From Eubacteriaceae bacterium (lineage in GTDB: Bacteria > Bacillota > Clostridia > Lachnospirales > Lachnospiraceae): a DNA stretch of 64,000 bases. Shown piece after piece: positions 23,941-33,718 of the stretch. The notes under the pieces were generated by a model. It was not told where the DNA came from. It was given only the letters and a program-made list of their open reading frames with translations, and did no database searches. The translations under genes were made by a program, and so were the position numbers. Location of the stretch: positions 749-64,748 of the forward strand of contig CAJTFB010000015.1 of NCBI GenBank assembly GCA_910575665.1, read 5' to 3'. Position 1 is the stretch's first letter. Each line of letters opens with the position of its first letter.

Positions 23941-25074
23941 TCAGCACTTAAAATTCCCCAGCACTCTCACACTCTTTGCCTCTTCCTTAATGCCACGAAG
24001 CGCATTCTGCACCGAGGGATCCTCAAGATTGCCCTCTATATCAATAAAAAAACGATATTCCCAATTCTTTCCTTTCATCGGACGAGACTCGATCTGTGTC
24101 ATGTTCAACCCATTAAAGAGGAAATGAGACAAGATCCGATATAAAGTACCACACTCATGGGACAACTCGATACATAGAGCAATTTTATTGCTATCTGCCA
24201 GATAGATAGGCTCTCTTCCAATCACGATAAACCTGGTGGAATTGTTTTTCTCCTGCTGAATTCCCTCTTTCAGCACCTGAAGCCCATATTCTTTTGCCGC
24301 CCGCTTCGCCGCGATCGCCGCCTGGGACCGCTCTCTATCTTCTGCTACCTTTTTGGCCGCTGTGGCCGTATTGGAAAATTCGATCTGATCCAGCTCTGGA
24401 TGCTCTTTTAAAAATCCACTGCACTGTAATAGTCCCTGGGGATGGGAATATACGGTTCTGAGCTCCTCCATCGCCACCCCCGGCAGCGCCAGCAGACACT
24501 GCTCGATCCGATTCACATATTGACCTACGATACAATTTGAATAATTTAAAAGCAAATCATAATTTGCTGTGATTCCTCCTGTGGAGGAATTCTCGATGGG
24601 AAGAACACCGTAATCTGCCTCTCCCTGTTCCACTGCCTCCATCACAATCTGAAAGGTTGGACAACTGATCCCGGTAATCTCCTCACCAAAAAAATCCTCC
24701 ATCGCCTGATGGGTATGGGCTCCCGGTACTCCAAAATAACAGACCTTCGTATCCGGCCCCACCGGAAGTTCTTCTGCCTTTTTAAAATCAGCCAGCTTTG
24801 ACGTCTGGGGAAGAACCGTATACTGGTATTTGCGGCTGATAGACATGATCTGGCTGAACAATTCAGTGATGGCTTTCTTATTGAATTCATTGCTGGAAAG
24901 CTGTCCAAGGTGCTCAAGTTTTTCATCTTCCCGCTCCTTGTCATACACTGCCTTCCCAGTCTTTCGTTTGTACTCTGCCACAGCATTCGCTTCCAACATA
25001 CGCTTTTCAAAAAGCTCTACGATCTGCTTGTCAATGGCATCAATATTTTTTCTAGCCTCATTTAAATCCAGCAT
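23941..25074 (-). CDS. pheA: Bifunctional chorismate mutase / prephenate dehydratase
   Basis: 377 residues from the ATG at 25074 with TGGAGGACAAG upstream; the frame extends 43 codons further but without a ribosome site. An AroQ-type chorismate mutase covers about residues 1-85 (ARKNIDAIDKQIVELFEKR). Prephenate dehydratase runs from about 110 (CYFGVPGAHTHQA, LPIENSSTGGI, NNSTRFIVI). A C-terminal ACT domain carries the phenylalanine-sensing ESRP motif. It makes phenylpyruvate from chorismate for Phe synthesis and is normally feedback-inhibited by Phe. It lies 73 bp after folBK and may have its own promoter. Confidence 0.95.
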   Translation of the reverse strand: MLDLNEARKNIDAIDKQIVELFEKRMLEANAVAEYKRKTGKAVYDKEREDEKLEHLGQLSSNEFNKKAITELFSQIMSISRKYQYTVLPQTSKLADFKKAEELPVGPDTKVCYFGVPGAHTHQAMEDFFGEEITGISCPTFQIVMEAVEQGEADYGVLPIENSSTGGITANYDLLLNYSNCIVGQYVNRIEQCLLALPGVAMEELRTVYSHPQGLLQCSGFLKEHPELDQIEFSNTATAAKKVAEDRERSQAAIAAKRAAKEYGLQVLKEGIQQEKNNSTRFIVIGREPIYLADSNKIALCIELSHECGTLYRILSHFLFNGLNMTQIESRPMKGKNWEYRFFIDIEGNLEDPSVQNALRGIKEEAKSVRVLGNFKC

Positions 25075-25147
25075 CCTTGTCCTCCAATCCAAAACAATCC
25101 GTGATATTCCTGGGACAAAAGCTCTTGCCCCGGTTCCTTTTATGTAT

Positions 25148-25990
25148 TCACAAGACTTTTTCTTCCTTTTTTTCGCTCTCCAAGAGTTCTCTGTACATAT
25201 CACATACGGTTTTTCCCAGTACCGGATGTATCACATAGGGCGCAATCTCTTTGAGGGGTTCCAATACAAATTTGCGATAGGGAATCTCTTTGTGTGGAAT
25301 AATCAAATCTTCCGTCTGCAAGATCTGATTTCCGTAAAATAGTATGTCCAGATCAATGGTCCTTGGACCCCAATGGATCTCTCTCGTCCGGTCCCCCTCA
25401 TCCTCCAACCGATGGAAAAACTTTAAGAGCTCCTCCGGGCTGTATAAGGTCTCAAAACAGATGACACCATTCAGGAAATTGGCCTGCTCTGTATAACCAT
25501 AAGGTTCCGTATCAATGATATTGGACATATACGCACATTTGCAGTATCGGTTATTGCGAATTCCAGCATAGGCATCATCAATATACTTTCTACGATTGCC
25601 CTGATTGGAACCGACACCGGCGTATACTCTGGTCCACTGTCTTTCGATGGTCACAGCTACGGTTTCCAGCGGAAGCAGGATTGGAGCCCACGGCTTCTGA
25701 ATACTGACCTCGATCTTCTGCAGCAGCGGATACTTTAACAGTACCTCTCTGGCAATATGTTCTGCCACCGACTCAATCAGTCGGTGCTCCCTCAGAGACA
25801 TAATTTCATTTATAAAGTGCGCAGTCTCCGCATAATTTACAGACTGGGACAGATCATCCTCGTTTCCTGCCTTTCTGGTGTCCATATACAGAACAGCGGA
25901 CACCAGAAATTTCTGCCCCAGCACATTTTCCTCCCGCAACACACCGTGATGGCAGTAACATTCCAGATTCCGGATCTCTATTTTGTCCAT
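25148..25990 (-). CDS. folBK: Fused dihydroneopterin aldolase / HPPK (FolB-FolK)
   Basis: A 280-residue fusion. Residues 1-115 are FolB (LECYCHHGVLREENVLGQ, NYAETAHFINEI, RLIESVAEHI). Residues 122-280 are FolK (VYAGVGSNQGNRRKYI, TEQANFLNG, then WGPRTIDLDILFYG and IPHKEI). The enzyme cleaves dihydroneopterin and pyrophosphorylates the product for dihydropteroate synthase, encoded by folP immediately upstream. The fusion is common in Clostridia. It is the third gene of folE-folP-folBK. Confidence 0.95.
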   Translation of the reverse strand: MDKIEIRNLECYCHHGVLREENVLGQKFLVSAVLYMDTRKAGNEDDLSQSVNYAETAHFINEIMSLREHRLIESVAEHIAREVLLKYPLLQKIEVSIQKPWAPILLPLETVAVTIERQWTRVYAGVGSNQGNRRKYIDDAYAGIRNNRYCKCAYMSNIIDTEPYGYTEQANFLNGVICFETLYSPEELLKFFHRLEDEGDRTREIHWGPRTIDLDILFYGNQILQTEDLIIPHKEIPYRKFVLEPLKEIAPYVIHPVLGKTVCDMYRELLESEKKEEKVL

Positions 25991-26085
25991 GTTCCCCTCA
26001 TCCTTTCCTATCTGCTGACCTTATATTCTATAAACCCACAGCCACTTGTACAATGATATGGAGTTGCAGGAGCACCGCCAAGCTG

Positions 26086-26892
26086 TCAACTATTGTATAT
26101 CGCTTCTGTCATCTGCAATGCGCGGACATTTGCCTTTACATCATGTACTCGCACAAAATGGCAACCCTTCATAGCTCCGATCACAGTAGTGGCAATGGTC
26201 CCCTCTTCTCTCTCTTCCACTGGAAGATCCAATGTAATACCAATCATACTCTTTCTGGAAGTGCCAAGTAGCACCGGATATCCCATATCACATATATCTT
26301 CCAGATGATTCATCATCATAAGATTTTGTTCATAAGTTTTTCCAAATCCAATTCCTGGATCCAATATAATCTTTTCCTTTTTCACTCCATATTTTGCCGC
26401 CACTGCCAGACATTTTTCCAGATCTGTAACCACATCTTTTACAAAATCCGTATATTCAGTATTATTCCTGTTATGCATCAAACAGACGGGCACATCATAC
26501 TTGACAGCCAACTGTGCCATCCTTTCATCGTACAAAAATCCCCAGATATCATTCAAAAGATCGGCTCCGGCCTCCAGTGCCGCCTCTGCCACCCGGCTTT
26601 TATAGGTATCCACAGACACGGGTATATCAAATGCCGCCTTTACCTCCCGGATCACTGGTACCACCCGCTGGATCTCTTCCTCCTCTGTGATCTGCTCATG
26701 TCCAGGTCTGGTAGATTCTCCACCGATATCAATGATATCTGCTCCTTCTGCGATTAACTTCCGAACCTGTTCCAATGCCTTTTCCCTGTCGTTGTATTTC
26801 CCTCCATCGGAAAAAGAATCCGGCGTCACATTCAATATCCCCATTACATAAGTTTTTTTCCCAATTTCAAACTCTCTACTTCCAATCCTCAT
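26086..26892 (-). CDS. folP: Dihydropteroate synthase
   Basis: A 268-residue TIM-barrel enzyme with GILNVTPDSFSDGGKY (about 18-33), IDIGGESTRPGHE (about 55-67), a DTYKSRVAEAAL strand (about 98) and GTSRKSMIG (about 216). It joins 6-hydroxymethyl-dihydropterin pyrophosphate to p-aminobenzoate and is the sulfonamide target. It lies 21 bp downstream of folE and 95 bp upstream of folBK, so all three probably share the fol promoter. Confidence 0.95.
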   Translation of the reverse strand: MRIGSREFEIGKKTYVMGILNVTPDSFSDGGKYNDREKALEQVRKLIAEGADIIDIGGESTRPGHEQITEEEEIQRVVPVIREVKAAFDIPVSVDTYKSRVAEAALEAGADLLNDIWGFLYDERMAQLAVKYDVPVCLMHNRNNTEYTDFVKDVVTDLEKCLAVAAKYGVKKEKIILDPGIGFGKTYEQNLMMMNHLEDICDMGYPVLLGTSRKSMIGITLDLPVEEREEGTIATTVIGAMKGCHFVRVHDVKANVRALQMTEAIYNS

Positions 26893-26913
26893 CTGTATTT
26901 TCCTTTCCTGTTT

Positions 26914-27468
26914 TTACTGTCGGATCAGGTTAAAAAATTCCTGTTTTAGTTCCGAATCGCCTTCGACACATCCTCTTGTACTGATGGTAACCGTCTTTGA
27001 ACCAGGCTTTTTTATGCCCCGCATGGTCATACACATATGCTCCGCCTCGATCATCACCAGCACCGCCTTGGGTTCCAAAATATTCATCACCGCATCCGCG
27101 ATTTGGTCAGTCAACTGCTCCTGGATCTGGGCGCGTCTGGCATAGACCTCCACAGTGCGGGCAAGCTTGCTCAAACCAACCACTCTGCCATTTGGAATGT
27201 ACCCAATGTGAACCTTTCCATAAAATGGAAGCAAATGGTGCTCACAGACGGAATAAAATGTGATATCTTTTTCCACTACCAGACCAGTCTGCTCTGAGGA
27301 AAATGTCCTGCTAAGATGCTCTGCTACACTGCTCTCATATCCGGCAAAAAGCTCCTTACACATCTGGGCGATCCTCTCCGGCGTCTCTGTCAGCCCTTCT
27401 CTTTTTGTATTCTCACCGATTCCTTCTAAAAACAGTGTAACCGCTTGTTTAATCTTCTCTTTATCCAT
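26914..27468 (-). CDS. folE: GTP cyclohydrolase I
   Basis: A 184-residue FolE1. The zinc/active-site motif is [20 protein letters not shown] (about 72-91), followed by [19 protein letters not shown] and [12 protein letters not shown] (about 140). It makes dihydroneopterin triphosphate, the first step of folate synthesis. It is first gene of the folate operon, with a consensus promoter 61 bp upstream. No folate riboswitch was recognised in the leader, only a 6-bp TGGCAC/GTGCCA hairpin. Confidence 0.95.
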   Translation of the reverse strand: MDKEKIKQAVTLFLEGIGENTKREGLTETPERIAQMCKELFAGYESSVAEHLSRTFSSEQTGLVVEKDITFYSVCEHHLLPFYGKVHIGYIPNGRVVGLSKLARTVEVYARRAQIQEQLTDQIADAVMNILEPKAVLVMIEAEHMCMTMRGIKKPGSKTVTISTRGCVEGDSELKQEFFNLIRQ

Positions 27469-27528
27469 GTCTCATGACCTCACGCCTTCTGAATGTGCTG
27501 GCACAACGGTGCCAATAAATCAAACTAT

Positions 27529-27557
27529 ATTTTACCACGATTGAAGGATAAGGTCAA
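27529..27557 (-). promoter_or_regulatory. Promoter of the folate operon
   Basis: On the minus strand TTGACC (27552-27557), a 17-bp spacer and TAAAAT (27529-27534). The transcript would begin about 55 bases before folE and include the short TGGCAC/GTGCCA hairpin. Confidence 0.65.
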
Positions 27558-27595
27558 ATTGCAAATTGGGTTTTATTCAAGCGTACCAGGCTCAG

Positions 27596-27820
27596 TCAAT
27601 ACATTTTTAAAAATTCTTCTTCATTTTCACTTTTCGCTTTAAGTATTACGCTGTTCTCTTTGAAAACTTCTTTTAATATCCGGCGTTCTATTCCCCTTCT
27701 CTGCTCCATGTGCCAAAGCAGTCCTTCGATTCCCTTCAGTCCATGCGCTCTCCCATATGGAGAATTTTCCAAATACTCGGTCATCATCGAGAACCACACT
27801 TCATTTCCCTGATCATCCAC
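27596..27820 (-). CDS. Short hypothetical protein, possibly a gene remnant
   Basis: 74 codons from a GTG. The frame stays open upstream to about 27883 with protein-like sequence (RIQIPEAVDAIRKERV) but no better start. The composition is ordinary protein (FSMMTEYLENSPYGRAHG, then GLLWHMEQRRGIERRIL), with no recognised domain, signal or membrane segment. The open extension without a start suggests the C-terminal end of a lost gene. It is bounded upstream by a CGTAGAA/TTCTACG hairpin near 27870-27890. Confidence 0.4.
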   Translation of the reverse strand: MDDQGNEVWFSMMTEYLENSPYGRAHGLKGIEGLLWHMEQRRGIERRILKEVFKENSVILKAKSENEEEFLKMY

Positions 27821-27969
27821 ACGTTCTTTGCGGATCGCATCAACTGCCTCCGGAATCTGGATTCTACCAACCGTAGAACTGTGATTCTACGCACCGAAGG
27901 TTGTAGGGAAATGTATTTAATGTTATGATACAAATATTACTTAAGTTTATCGGAAGGTAGGTTTATATC

Positions 27970-28731
27970 ATGGATCAGGCAAAGTCGGGCAGATTTATAG
28001 CAGAGAAGCGAAAAGAAAAGGGAATGACCCAGAAGGAACTAGCGAATCATCTTGGCATTGGAGATAAAGCTATTTCAAAATGGGAATGTGGGCGAGGGAT
28101 GCCGGATAATTCTATTATGGTGCCGCTATGCGATCTTTTGGGTATTAATGTAAATGAGCTTCTTATGGGAGAAACTCTCTCAGTAACGGATTACAATGAA
28201 AGTTCAGAAGATATCATTCTAACGCTGATTGAAGAAAAAGAATCTTTAAAGAGGAAAAACAAAAAGAACTTGGTTTCCTGCGTCATGGCAATCTTGTTTG
28301 CTGCCGTCTTATTTGTCCTCATGACCATGCCTATCCAGATCCAGCATAACTGGGTATACTTTTTTGATCCACTTACTTTTATTATGAATCCCATTCTTGT
28401 GCTGGTTATGCTGCTAACAACTGGGAATGTAAAACCGTTTTTTCAATCCTTTTTCATCATAGGGAAAAAGAATGTTGATCGAAATCGGCTTTTTTCCTCG
28501 CAGCAGGCAGTAAAGCTTGCTATCGCCTCTTTTTTACTTGGTGGAGGAATGATTACGGTTTTTGACACGATTTTTATATTGGGGACAATGGAATCAGAAC
28601 CGGGAAAAAGGCTGGCAGTCGCACTGCTTACAATGCTGTACAGCATGCTGTTTGCACTGCTTTTGCTGCCGTTAAAGTACAGGCTGGAAGCAAAAATGGA
28701 GGAATTGCATGAAAAATCTGATCCAAGCTGA
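27970..28731 (+). CDS. HTH (XRE) regulator fused to a membrane domain
   Basis: A 253-residue protein. Residues 1-65 form a Cro/C1 HTH (MTQKELANHLGIGDKAISKW, then ECGRGMPDNSIMVPLCDLL), followed by a charged linker (about 80-100). Three or four hydrophobic segments lie in the C-terminal part (LVSCVMAILFAAVLFVLM, then IMNPILVLVMLLTT and VALLTMLYSMLFALLLLPL). Such membrane-tethered regulators commonly head ABC-transporter operons for antimicrobial-peptide response. Its end overlaps the next permease by 23 bp. The start has GGAAGG ten bases upstream. Confidence 0.8.
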   Translation: MDQAKSGRFIAEKRKEKGMTQKELANHLGIGDKAISKWECGRGMPDNSIMVPLCDLLGINVNELLMGETLSVTDYNESSEDIILTLIEEKESLKRKNKKNLVSCVMAILFAAVLFVLMTMPIQIQHNWVYFFDPLTFIMNPILVLVMLLTTGNVKPFFQSFFIIGKKNVDRNRLFSSQQAVKLAIASFLLGGGMITVFDTIFILGTMESEPGKRLAVALLTMLYSMLFALLLLPLKYRLEAKMEELHEKSDPS

Positions 28732-29434
28732 ATTGTTTAAATTAAAAAAATCAACTTCTTATAAGGTTCTACTGATCAGCTATCTGATCATAGAGACTGT
28801 TATCCAAATGAACAATATCAGCAACAGCATTGCATATCCCCAATATAATCCCACATACACAGGGATCGAATGGCTGCTAAATCTCCGCCAGACACTTTTA
28901 TATTCGATTGTCATATTTCTTTTTACTACATATCACGTGAATGGAGATTTTGTAAGACATACATTTTATACCAGCCTTCTATGTGGCATATCGCGTAAAA
29001 ATGCCTTTCTAGCAAAGATAATCTCTGTATTTGCAGGAGTCGTTCCACTGATGCTGGTGCCTTTCCTCACGGGAACGGTTCTCTGGAGCATACACGCTGG
29101 TTTTGGTATGAATTTTGGCATAGAAGCAGTCTGCCTTATTGCGAAGGCTCTCGCCATACAAATTCTAGCTTCACTGATGCTGGTCAGTAATGCGGTATTT
29201 TTTTCCGTCATAGCCAAAAGCAAAATAAGCGCTTTTAAATGGAGTGTTGGCACACTATATGTACTTGGCGTACTCCGGGGAAACATTGGGCATATCATAC
29301 AGATTCCGGCTCTCCGTGACATTTTGCTGTTCTTATTATCGTTATTTTACCTAAATCTCGGAACCTTTCTGGCTGCAATGATATTAAAACTGCTGGCAGC
29401 CGGATATATTTTTGAAAGATATGATTTAAAATGA
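28709..29434 (+). CDS. ABC-2 type transporter permease
   Basis: A 241-residue protein with six predicted hydrophobic segments and a cytoplasmic N-terminus beginning MKNLIQAELFKLKKSTSYK, typical of ABC-2/BcrB-LanE-type permeases. It overlaps the regulator gene before it and shares an ATGA junction region with the ATPase after it. It pairs with the second permease (30391-31029), which has the same N-terminal style (LIKAEFYKLEKLPS), to form a two-permease exporter. Substrate unknown, possibly peptides or lipids. Confidence 0.8.
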   Translation: MKNLIQAELFKLKKSTSYKVLLISYLIIETVIQMNNISNSIAYPQYNPTYTGIEWLLNLRQTLLYSIVIFLFTTYHVNGDFVRHTFYTSLLCGISRKNAFLAKIISVFAGVVPLMLVPFLTGTVLWSIHAGFGMNFGIEAVCLIAKALAIQILASLMLVSNAVFFSVIAKSKISAFKWSVGTLYVLGVLRGNIGHIIQIPALRDILLFLLSLFYLNLGTFLAAMILKLLAAGYIFERYDLK

Positions 29435-29445
29435 ATGGAGGCAAC

Positions 29446-30378
29446 ATGGCAGACATTATTTTCAAAGCAGAGAATGTTATTAAACAATATAAAAAAAAGA
29501 AGAGTTTTATTGCCTTAAATGAACTTAATATGGAAATACGCCGTGGCGATATCTATGGCTTTGTTGGGGAAAACGGCGCTGGAAAGACAACGCTGATGCG
29601 CATTTTAGCAGGCTGGGTCAGACAAACTTCGGGATACATTACCTTGTTTGGGGAAAGCAGCGAAAAAGGACTTTGCCAAAAACGCCGCCACATCAACGGA
29701 ATTATCGAAACGCCGGCTTTCTATCCCGACCTGACGGCATGGGACAATCTTGAGATCTGCCGTCTGCAGAGGGGCATTACAGATCAGGAATGCATCCACC
29801 AATCGCTAAGGTCCGTTGGTTTGACAGGGGAAGATGCAGATTGCACAAAGACCAAAAAGTTTTCATTTGGTATGAAACAACGTTTGGGCATCGCCATGGC
29901 TTTACTTGGCAAGCCGCAGTTTCTATTTTTTGACGAGCCTCTCAACGGGCTTGATCCTGTGGGAATTCACGATTTTCATAAATTAATCCGAGCTATGAGT
30001 AAAAACGGAATTACCATTCTGATTTCCAGCCACATGCTGCGCGAACTGAATTCCCTGGCCACCTGTTACGGATTTATCCATAAGGGAAAAATGATGGAAC
30101 AAATTTCATCGGAAGAACTTGCAGAAAAGTTCTGCCGCTATATGCTGCTTACTGTGGATAATGCGGCTCGCACAGTAGAAATCCTCAGGGAAAAGCTGGG
30201 ATTCACTCGGCTTGAAGCAGTTTCCGATGAAACAGTGCATTTGTATGAGAGCCTTGATAAGGGTGGAGAGATCATGAAAGCACTTATTACGAACGAAATT
30301 ACAGTAGAACAAATGACAACAAAAGGTGAGGATCTGGAAAAATATTACTTGTCACTGCTCAAAAATCAGCGCCTATAA
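29446..30378 (+). CDS. ABC transporter ATP-binding protein
   Basis: 310 residues from the ATG at 29446 (GGAGG five bases before; an ATG 15 bp upstream overlaps the permease stop). Walker A GENGAGKTT (about 42-50), Q-loop region ETPAFYPDL (about 90), signature FSFGMKQRLGIAM (about 143, with SFGM in place of SGGQ), Walker B FLFFDEPLNGLDP (about 163), switch His in LISSHML. The C-terminal 90 residues are the regulatory tail seen in BcrA-type ATPases. It powers the flanking permeases. Confidence 0.85.
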   Translation: MADIIFKAENVIKQYKKKKSFIALNELNMEIRRGDIYGFVGENGAGKTTLMRILAGWVRQTSGYITLFGESSEKGLCQKRRHINGIIETPAFYPDLTAWDNLEICRLQRGITDQECIHQSLRSVGLTGEDADCTKTKKFSFGMKQRLGIAMALLGKPQFLFFDEPLNGLDPVGIHDFHKLIRAMSKNGITILISSHMLRELNSLATCYGFIHKGKMMEQISSEELAEKFCRYMLLTVDNAARTVEILREKLGFTRLEAVSDETVHLYESLDKGGEIMKALITNEITVEQMTTKGEDLEKYYLSLLKNQRL

Positions 30379-30390
30379 AGAGGTGGTTTC

Positions 30391-31029
30391 ATGAGAAAAT
30401 TAATCAAAGCTGAATTTTATAAGCTAGAAAAACTCCCCTCTGTTCGCATGATATTTCTATTTACCTGTATGGCAGCAATGCTACGAGGCTTTTCTCCCTA
30501 TCCGGGATATCAAATGTACATAATAGCCTTGGTTCCGGAGTTGTTTGATGCCGTGTTAATTTCTGTCTTTACTGCTGCCTTCCTATGTGCAGAATTTTCC
30601 AACCGGACATTTGGCAATGCTGTTCTCAGTGGAGTATCACGTCAAAATATTTTTTTCGCCAAACTTGCTGTGTACTTCCCGGGGCTGCTTGTACTGGTCC
30701 TGCTTCCACTGGCTGTCTCAGTATGTGCTGCAACGATAAGAAATGGTTTTGGTGCGGATTGGAATGTCATTGTTTGGGATATAATAGAAAAGCTTCTTTT
30801 CTATATCCTTTATCGGTTTTTCATGGCAAGTCTTGCCATCTTTGCCGCCACCTTGATCCAAAACTCCATCGGAATGCTGGGAACTGGCGTGGCCGGAATT
30901 TATCTCATAACGCTGATCAAAAAGCCTATGGAACATCCGCTCACACAGATTACACTTCTATTTACTATGATAGAAATTTCCATTTTCATATCTTTGTCAA
31001 CCTTTATTTTTGCAAAACGGGAGCTGTAG
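30391..31029 (+). CDS. ABC-2 type transporter permease (second)
   Basis: A 212-residue protein with about six hydrophobic segments and N-terminus MRKLIKAEFYKLEKLPS, parallel to the first permease of the operon. AGAGGTGG lies before the start, 12 bp after the ATPase stop. It is the last gene of the HTH-permease-ATPase-permease unit. It is slightly shorter than the first permease, but all expected membrane segments appear present. Confidence 0.8.
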   Translation: MRKLIKAEFYKLEKLPSVRMIFLFTCMAAMLRGFSPYPGYQMYIIALVPELFDAVLISVFTAAFLCAEFSNRTFGNAVLSGVSRQNIFFAKLAVYFPGLLVLVLLPLAVSVCAATIRNGFGADWNVIVWDIIEKLLFYILYRFFMASLAIFAATLIQNSIGMLGTGVAGIYLITLIKKPMEHPLTQITLLFTMIEISIFISLSTFIFAKREL

Positions 31030-31085
31030 GAAGGCAGGCCATTGTCACATCAAACATAATTTATTCAAAATTATGTTATGGTGAA

Positions 31086-31129
31086 AAAAAGTCATGCGCC
31101 CCATACCTACATGGAACGCATGACTTTTT
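31086..31129. terminator. Bidirectional terminator between the ABC operon and glyA
   Basis: A perfect 13-bp stem AAAAAGTCATGCG/CGCATGACTTTTT has A-runs and T-runs on both sides. It sits between two convergent units, 57 bp after the permease stop and 32 bp from the glyA stop. Confidence 0.8.
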
Positions 31130-31160
31130 GATCCTGTTCGCTCAAAGGCGCCATATATAA

Positions 31161-32399
31161 TTAATACAATGGATACTTATCTGTCAGTGTCTTCACGATC
31201 TCCATTGCCTTTGCCTTATTTGCTTCCACATCATCAATAAGCATTGCGATAGCATCGGCAACCTGATCCATATCTTCCGTATTCATACCGCGTGTCGTCA
31301 CAGCTGCCGTGCCGAGACGGATACCACTGGTCACAAATGGACTCTGAGGATCGTTCGGAATGGTATTTTTATTGGCGGTGATATTTGCCTCATCCAGCCA
31401 TGCCTCTACCTGTTTGCCAGTCAGTCCCTTTTTTACCAGGTCTACTAACATCAGGTGGTTGTCTGTGCCGCCGGAAACAATGTCAATGCCGCGGTTCATC
31501 AGCCCCTTGCTCAATGCCTGGGCATTCGCCACGATATTTTTACCGTATTCCTTAAAGCTTGGATCCAGTGCTTCCTTGAAGCAGACCGCCTTGGCAGCGA
31601 TCACATGCATCAGAGGTCCGCCCTGAATGCCAGGGAAAATAGATTTGTTCAACTTATATTCATTGGCAAACTCTTCACTGGAAAGAATCATGCCGCCACG
31701 GGGTCCACGAAGGGTTTTATGAGTGGTAGTGGTGGTCACATGAGCATATGGGATCGGACTCTCGTGTACACCAGCTGCGATCAGTCCGGCGATATGTGCC
31801 ATATCCACCATCAGGAATGCGCCCACTTCATCTGCGATCTCACGGAATCTTTTAAAGTCAATCTTACGACAGTAAGCGCTGGCTCCAGCGATAATCATTT
31901 TCGGCTTGCATTCTTTTGCAATGCGCTCTACCTCATCATAGTCAATAAATCCCTCATCGTTTACTCCATAAGGTACAATGTTATAATAGGTTCCAGAAAT
32001 ATTTGCTGGGCTTCCATGAGAAAGATGTCCACCATGATCCAGATTCATTCCCATCACGGTCTCACCTGGTTTTACAAGGGCAAAGAAAACTGCCATATTT
32101 GCCTGGGCGCCAGAATGGGGCTGAACATTGGCATAGGTGCAGCCAAACAGCTCCTTGGCACGGTCTCTTGCCAGATCTTCTACCATATCCACATACTGGC
32201 AGCCGCCGTAATATCTCTTGCCCGGATATCCTTCTGCATACTTATTCGTACATGTGCTTCCCATCGCTGCCATAACAGCTTTGCTGACAAAGTTCTCCGA
32301 AGCAATCAGCTCGATATGATCATTCTGTCTGCCAGTTTCCAGTTCCATCGCCTTGGCAAGCTCTGGATCCGCTTTTTTAACTTCTTCAAATGAATACAT
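31161..32399 (-). CDS. glyA: Serine hydroxymethyltransferase
   Basis: A 412-residue PLP enzyme with [16 protein letters not shown] (about 52-67), [12 protein letters not shown] (about 117) and the PLP-lysine motif [13 protein letters not shown] (about 225-237). It interconverts serine and glycine while loading tetrahydrofolate with a one-carbon unit. It is the last gene of a purM-purN-purD-glyA run, 25 bp after purD, so one-carbon supply is transcribed with purine synthesis steps that consume glycine and formyl-THF. Confidence 0.96.
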   Translation of the reverse strand: MYSFEEVKKADPELAKAMELETGRQNDHIELIASENFVSKAVMAAMGSTCTNKYAEGYPGKRYYGGCQYVDMVEDLARDRAKELFGCTYANVQPHSGAQANMAVFFALVKPGETVMGMNLDHGGHLSHGSPANISGTYYNIVPYGVNDEGFIDYDEVERIAKECKPKMIIAGASAYCRKIDFKRFREIADEVGAFLMVDMAHIAGLIAAGVHESPIPYAHVTTTTTHKTLRGPRGGMILSSEEFANEYKLNKSIFPGIQGGPLMHVIAAKAVCFKEALDPSFKEYGKNIVANAQALSKGLMNRGIDIVSGGTDNHLMLVDLVKKGLTGKQVEAWLDEANITANKNTIPNDPQSPFVTSGIRLGTAAVTTRGMNTEDMDQVADAIAMLIDDVEANKAKAMEIVKTLTDKYPLY

Positions 32400-32424
32400 A
32401 ATCTATCTCCTTTATATTTATTTT

Positions 32425-33696
32425 TTATGCCTGGTCGATCGCCTTACCTATATCATTTCTCATATACTTATTCTCGAAGCTAATCCACTCCGTGGCGGCA
32501 TAGGCGTTCTTCCTTGCTTCTTTCAGATCTGCTCCCTTGGCGGTCACTCCCAGGACTCGTCCTCCGTTGGTCACGATCTGTTCCCCTTCAAACTTCGTGC
32601 CAGCATGGAACACATAATAGCCCTCCCTGCCCTCAAAGTTCTCAAAGCCTGTGATCACTTTTCCTTTTTCATAATGTTCTGGATAGCCGTCAGAAGCCAG
32701 AACGACACAAACTGCCGCATTGTCCTCAAATTGAAGATCGATATCGTCCAGTTTTCCGTCAATGCAGGCGTTCATCACATCTACAATGTCATTTTTCATC
32801 CGGGGCAATACCACCTGCGCCTCAGGATCGCCAAACCGTGCATTGTATTCTAGTACCTTCGGTCCTTCTGATGTGAGCATAAGCCCCACAAACAGGATTC
32901 CCACAAAATCTCTTCCTTCTGCTTTCATAGCATCCATCGTGGGCTGGAACACCTTTTCCTCACAGAATTTTTGGATCTCTTCGTCGTAAAATGGTGTCGG
33001 GGAAAAGGTTCCCATACCTCCGGTATTCAATCCTTCATCGTTGTCCTTTGCCCTTTTGTGATCCTGGGCACTGGTCATCGGTTTAATATGAGTTCCATCG
33101 CAATAGCAGAGAACCGATACTTCTCGCCCCGTAATAAATTCCTCGATCACAATCCGGTTTCCGGCGTCACCAAACTGTTTATCTAACATCAGTGTCTTGA
33201 CACCGGCCTTTGCCTCCTCCAGCGTATTGCAGATCAGTACACCCTTTCCAAGGGCAAGTCCGTCTGCCTTAAGCACGATGGGCATTTTAGCATTCTGAAG
33301 ATAAGCAAGTGCCACCTCCGGAGTATCAAAGTTTTCATATGCCGCCGTGGGAATCCCATATTTCTTCATAAGATCTTTGGAAAATGCCTTGCTGCCCTCG
33401 ATGATCGCCGCATTTTTGCGCGGTCCAAACACCCGGAGTCCGCGTTCTTCAAAGACATCCACAACGCCGCCCACCAGCGGATCATCCATCCCGATGATCG
33501 TCAGACCGATCTCATTCTCCTGGGCAAAATCTGCCAAACGGTCAAATTCCATGGCCTGAATATCTACACACTCTGCCACTCCGGCGATCCCAGCATTGCC
33601 CGGTGCACAGTAGATCTTATCCACCTGACTACTCTTTGCCACACTGGCCGCAATGGCATGTTCACGTCCGCCGCTTCCTACAATGAGTACTTTCAT
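32425..33696 (-). CDS. purD: Phosphoribosylamine-glycine ligase
   Basis: 423 residues from the ATG at 33696, with GGAGG eight bases before it. The N-terminus KVLIVGSGGREHAIA and the ATP-grasp parts (VLKADGLALGKGVLI about 150; GGMGTFSPTP about 225; LEYNARFGDPEAQ about 285) identify PurD. It condenses phosphoribosylamine with glycine. It lies 22 bp after purN, within the purM-purN-purD-glyA operon. Confidence 0.96.
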   Translation of the reverse strand: MKVLIVGSGGREHAIAASVAKSSQVDKIYCAPGNAGIAGVAECVDIQAMEFDRLADFAQENEIGLTIIGMDDPLVGGVVDVFEERGLRVFGPRKNAAIIEGSKAFSKDLMKKYGIPTAAYENFDTPEVALAYLQNAKMPIVLKADGLALGKGVLICNTLEEAKAGVKTLMLDKQFGDAGNRIVIEEFITGREVSVLCYCDGTHIKPMTSAQDHKRAKDNDEGLNTGGMGTFSPTPFYDEEIQKFCEEKVFQPTMDAMKAEGRDFVGILFVGLMLTSEGPKVLEYNARFGDPEAQVVLPRMKNDIVDVMNACIDGKLDDIDLQFEDNAAVCVVLASDGYPEHYEKGKVITGFENFEGREGYYVFHAGTKFEGEQIVTNGGRVLGVTAKGADLKEARKNAYAATEWISFENKYMRNDIGKAIDQA

Positions 33697-33718
33697 CTGC
33701 TTTTCCTCCATATTTACA

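Noticed and set aside
31455-32393. 312-codon open frame antisense to glyA
   Set aside because: Opposite a full-length glyA; no independent coding evidence.
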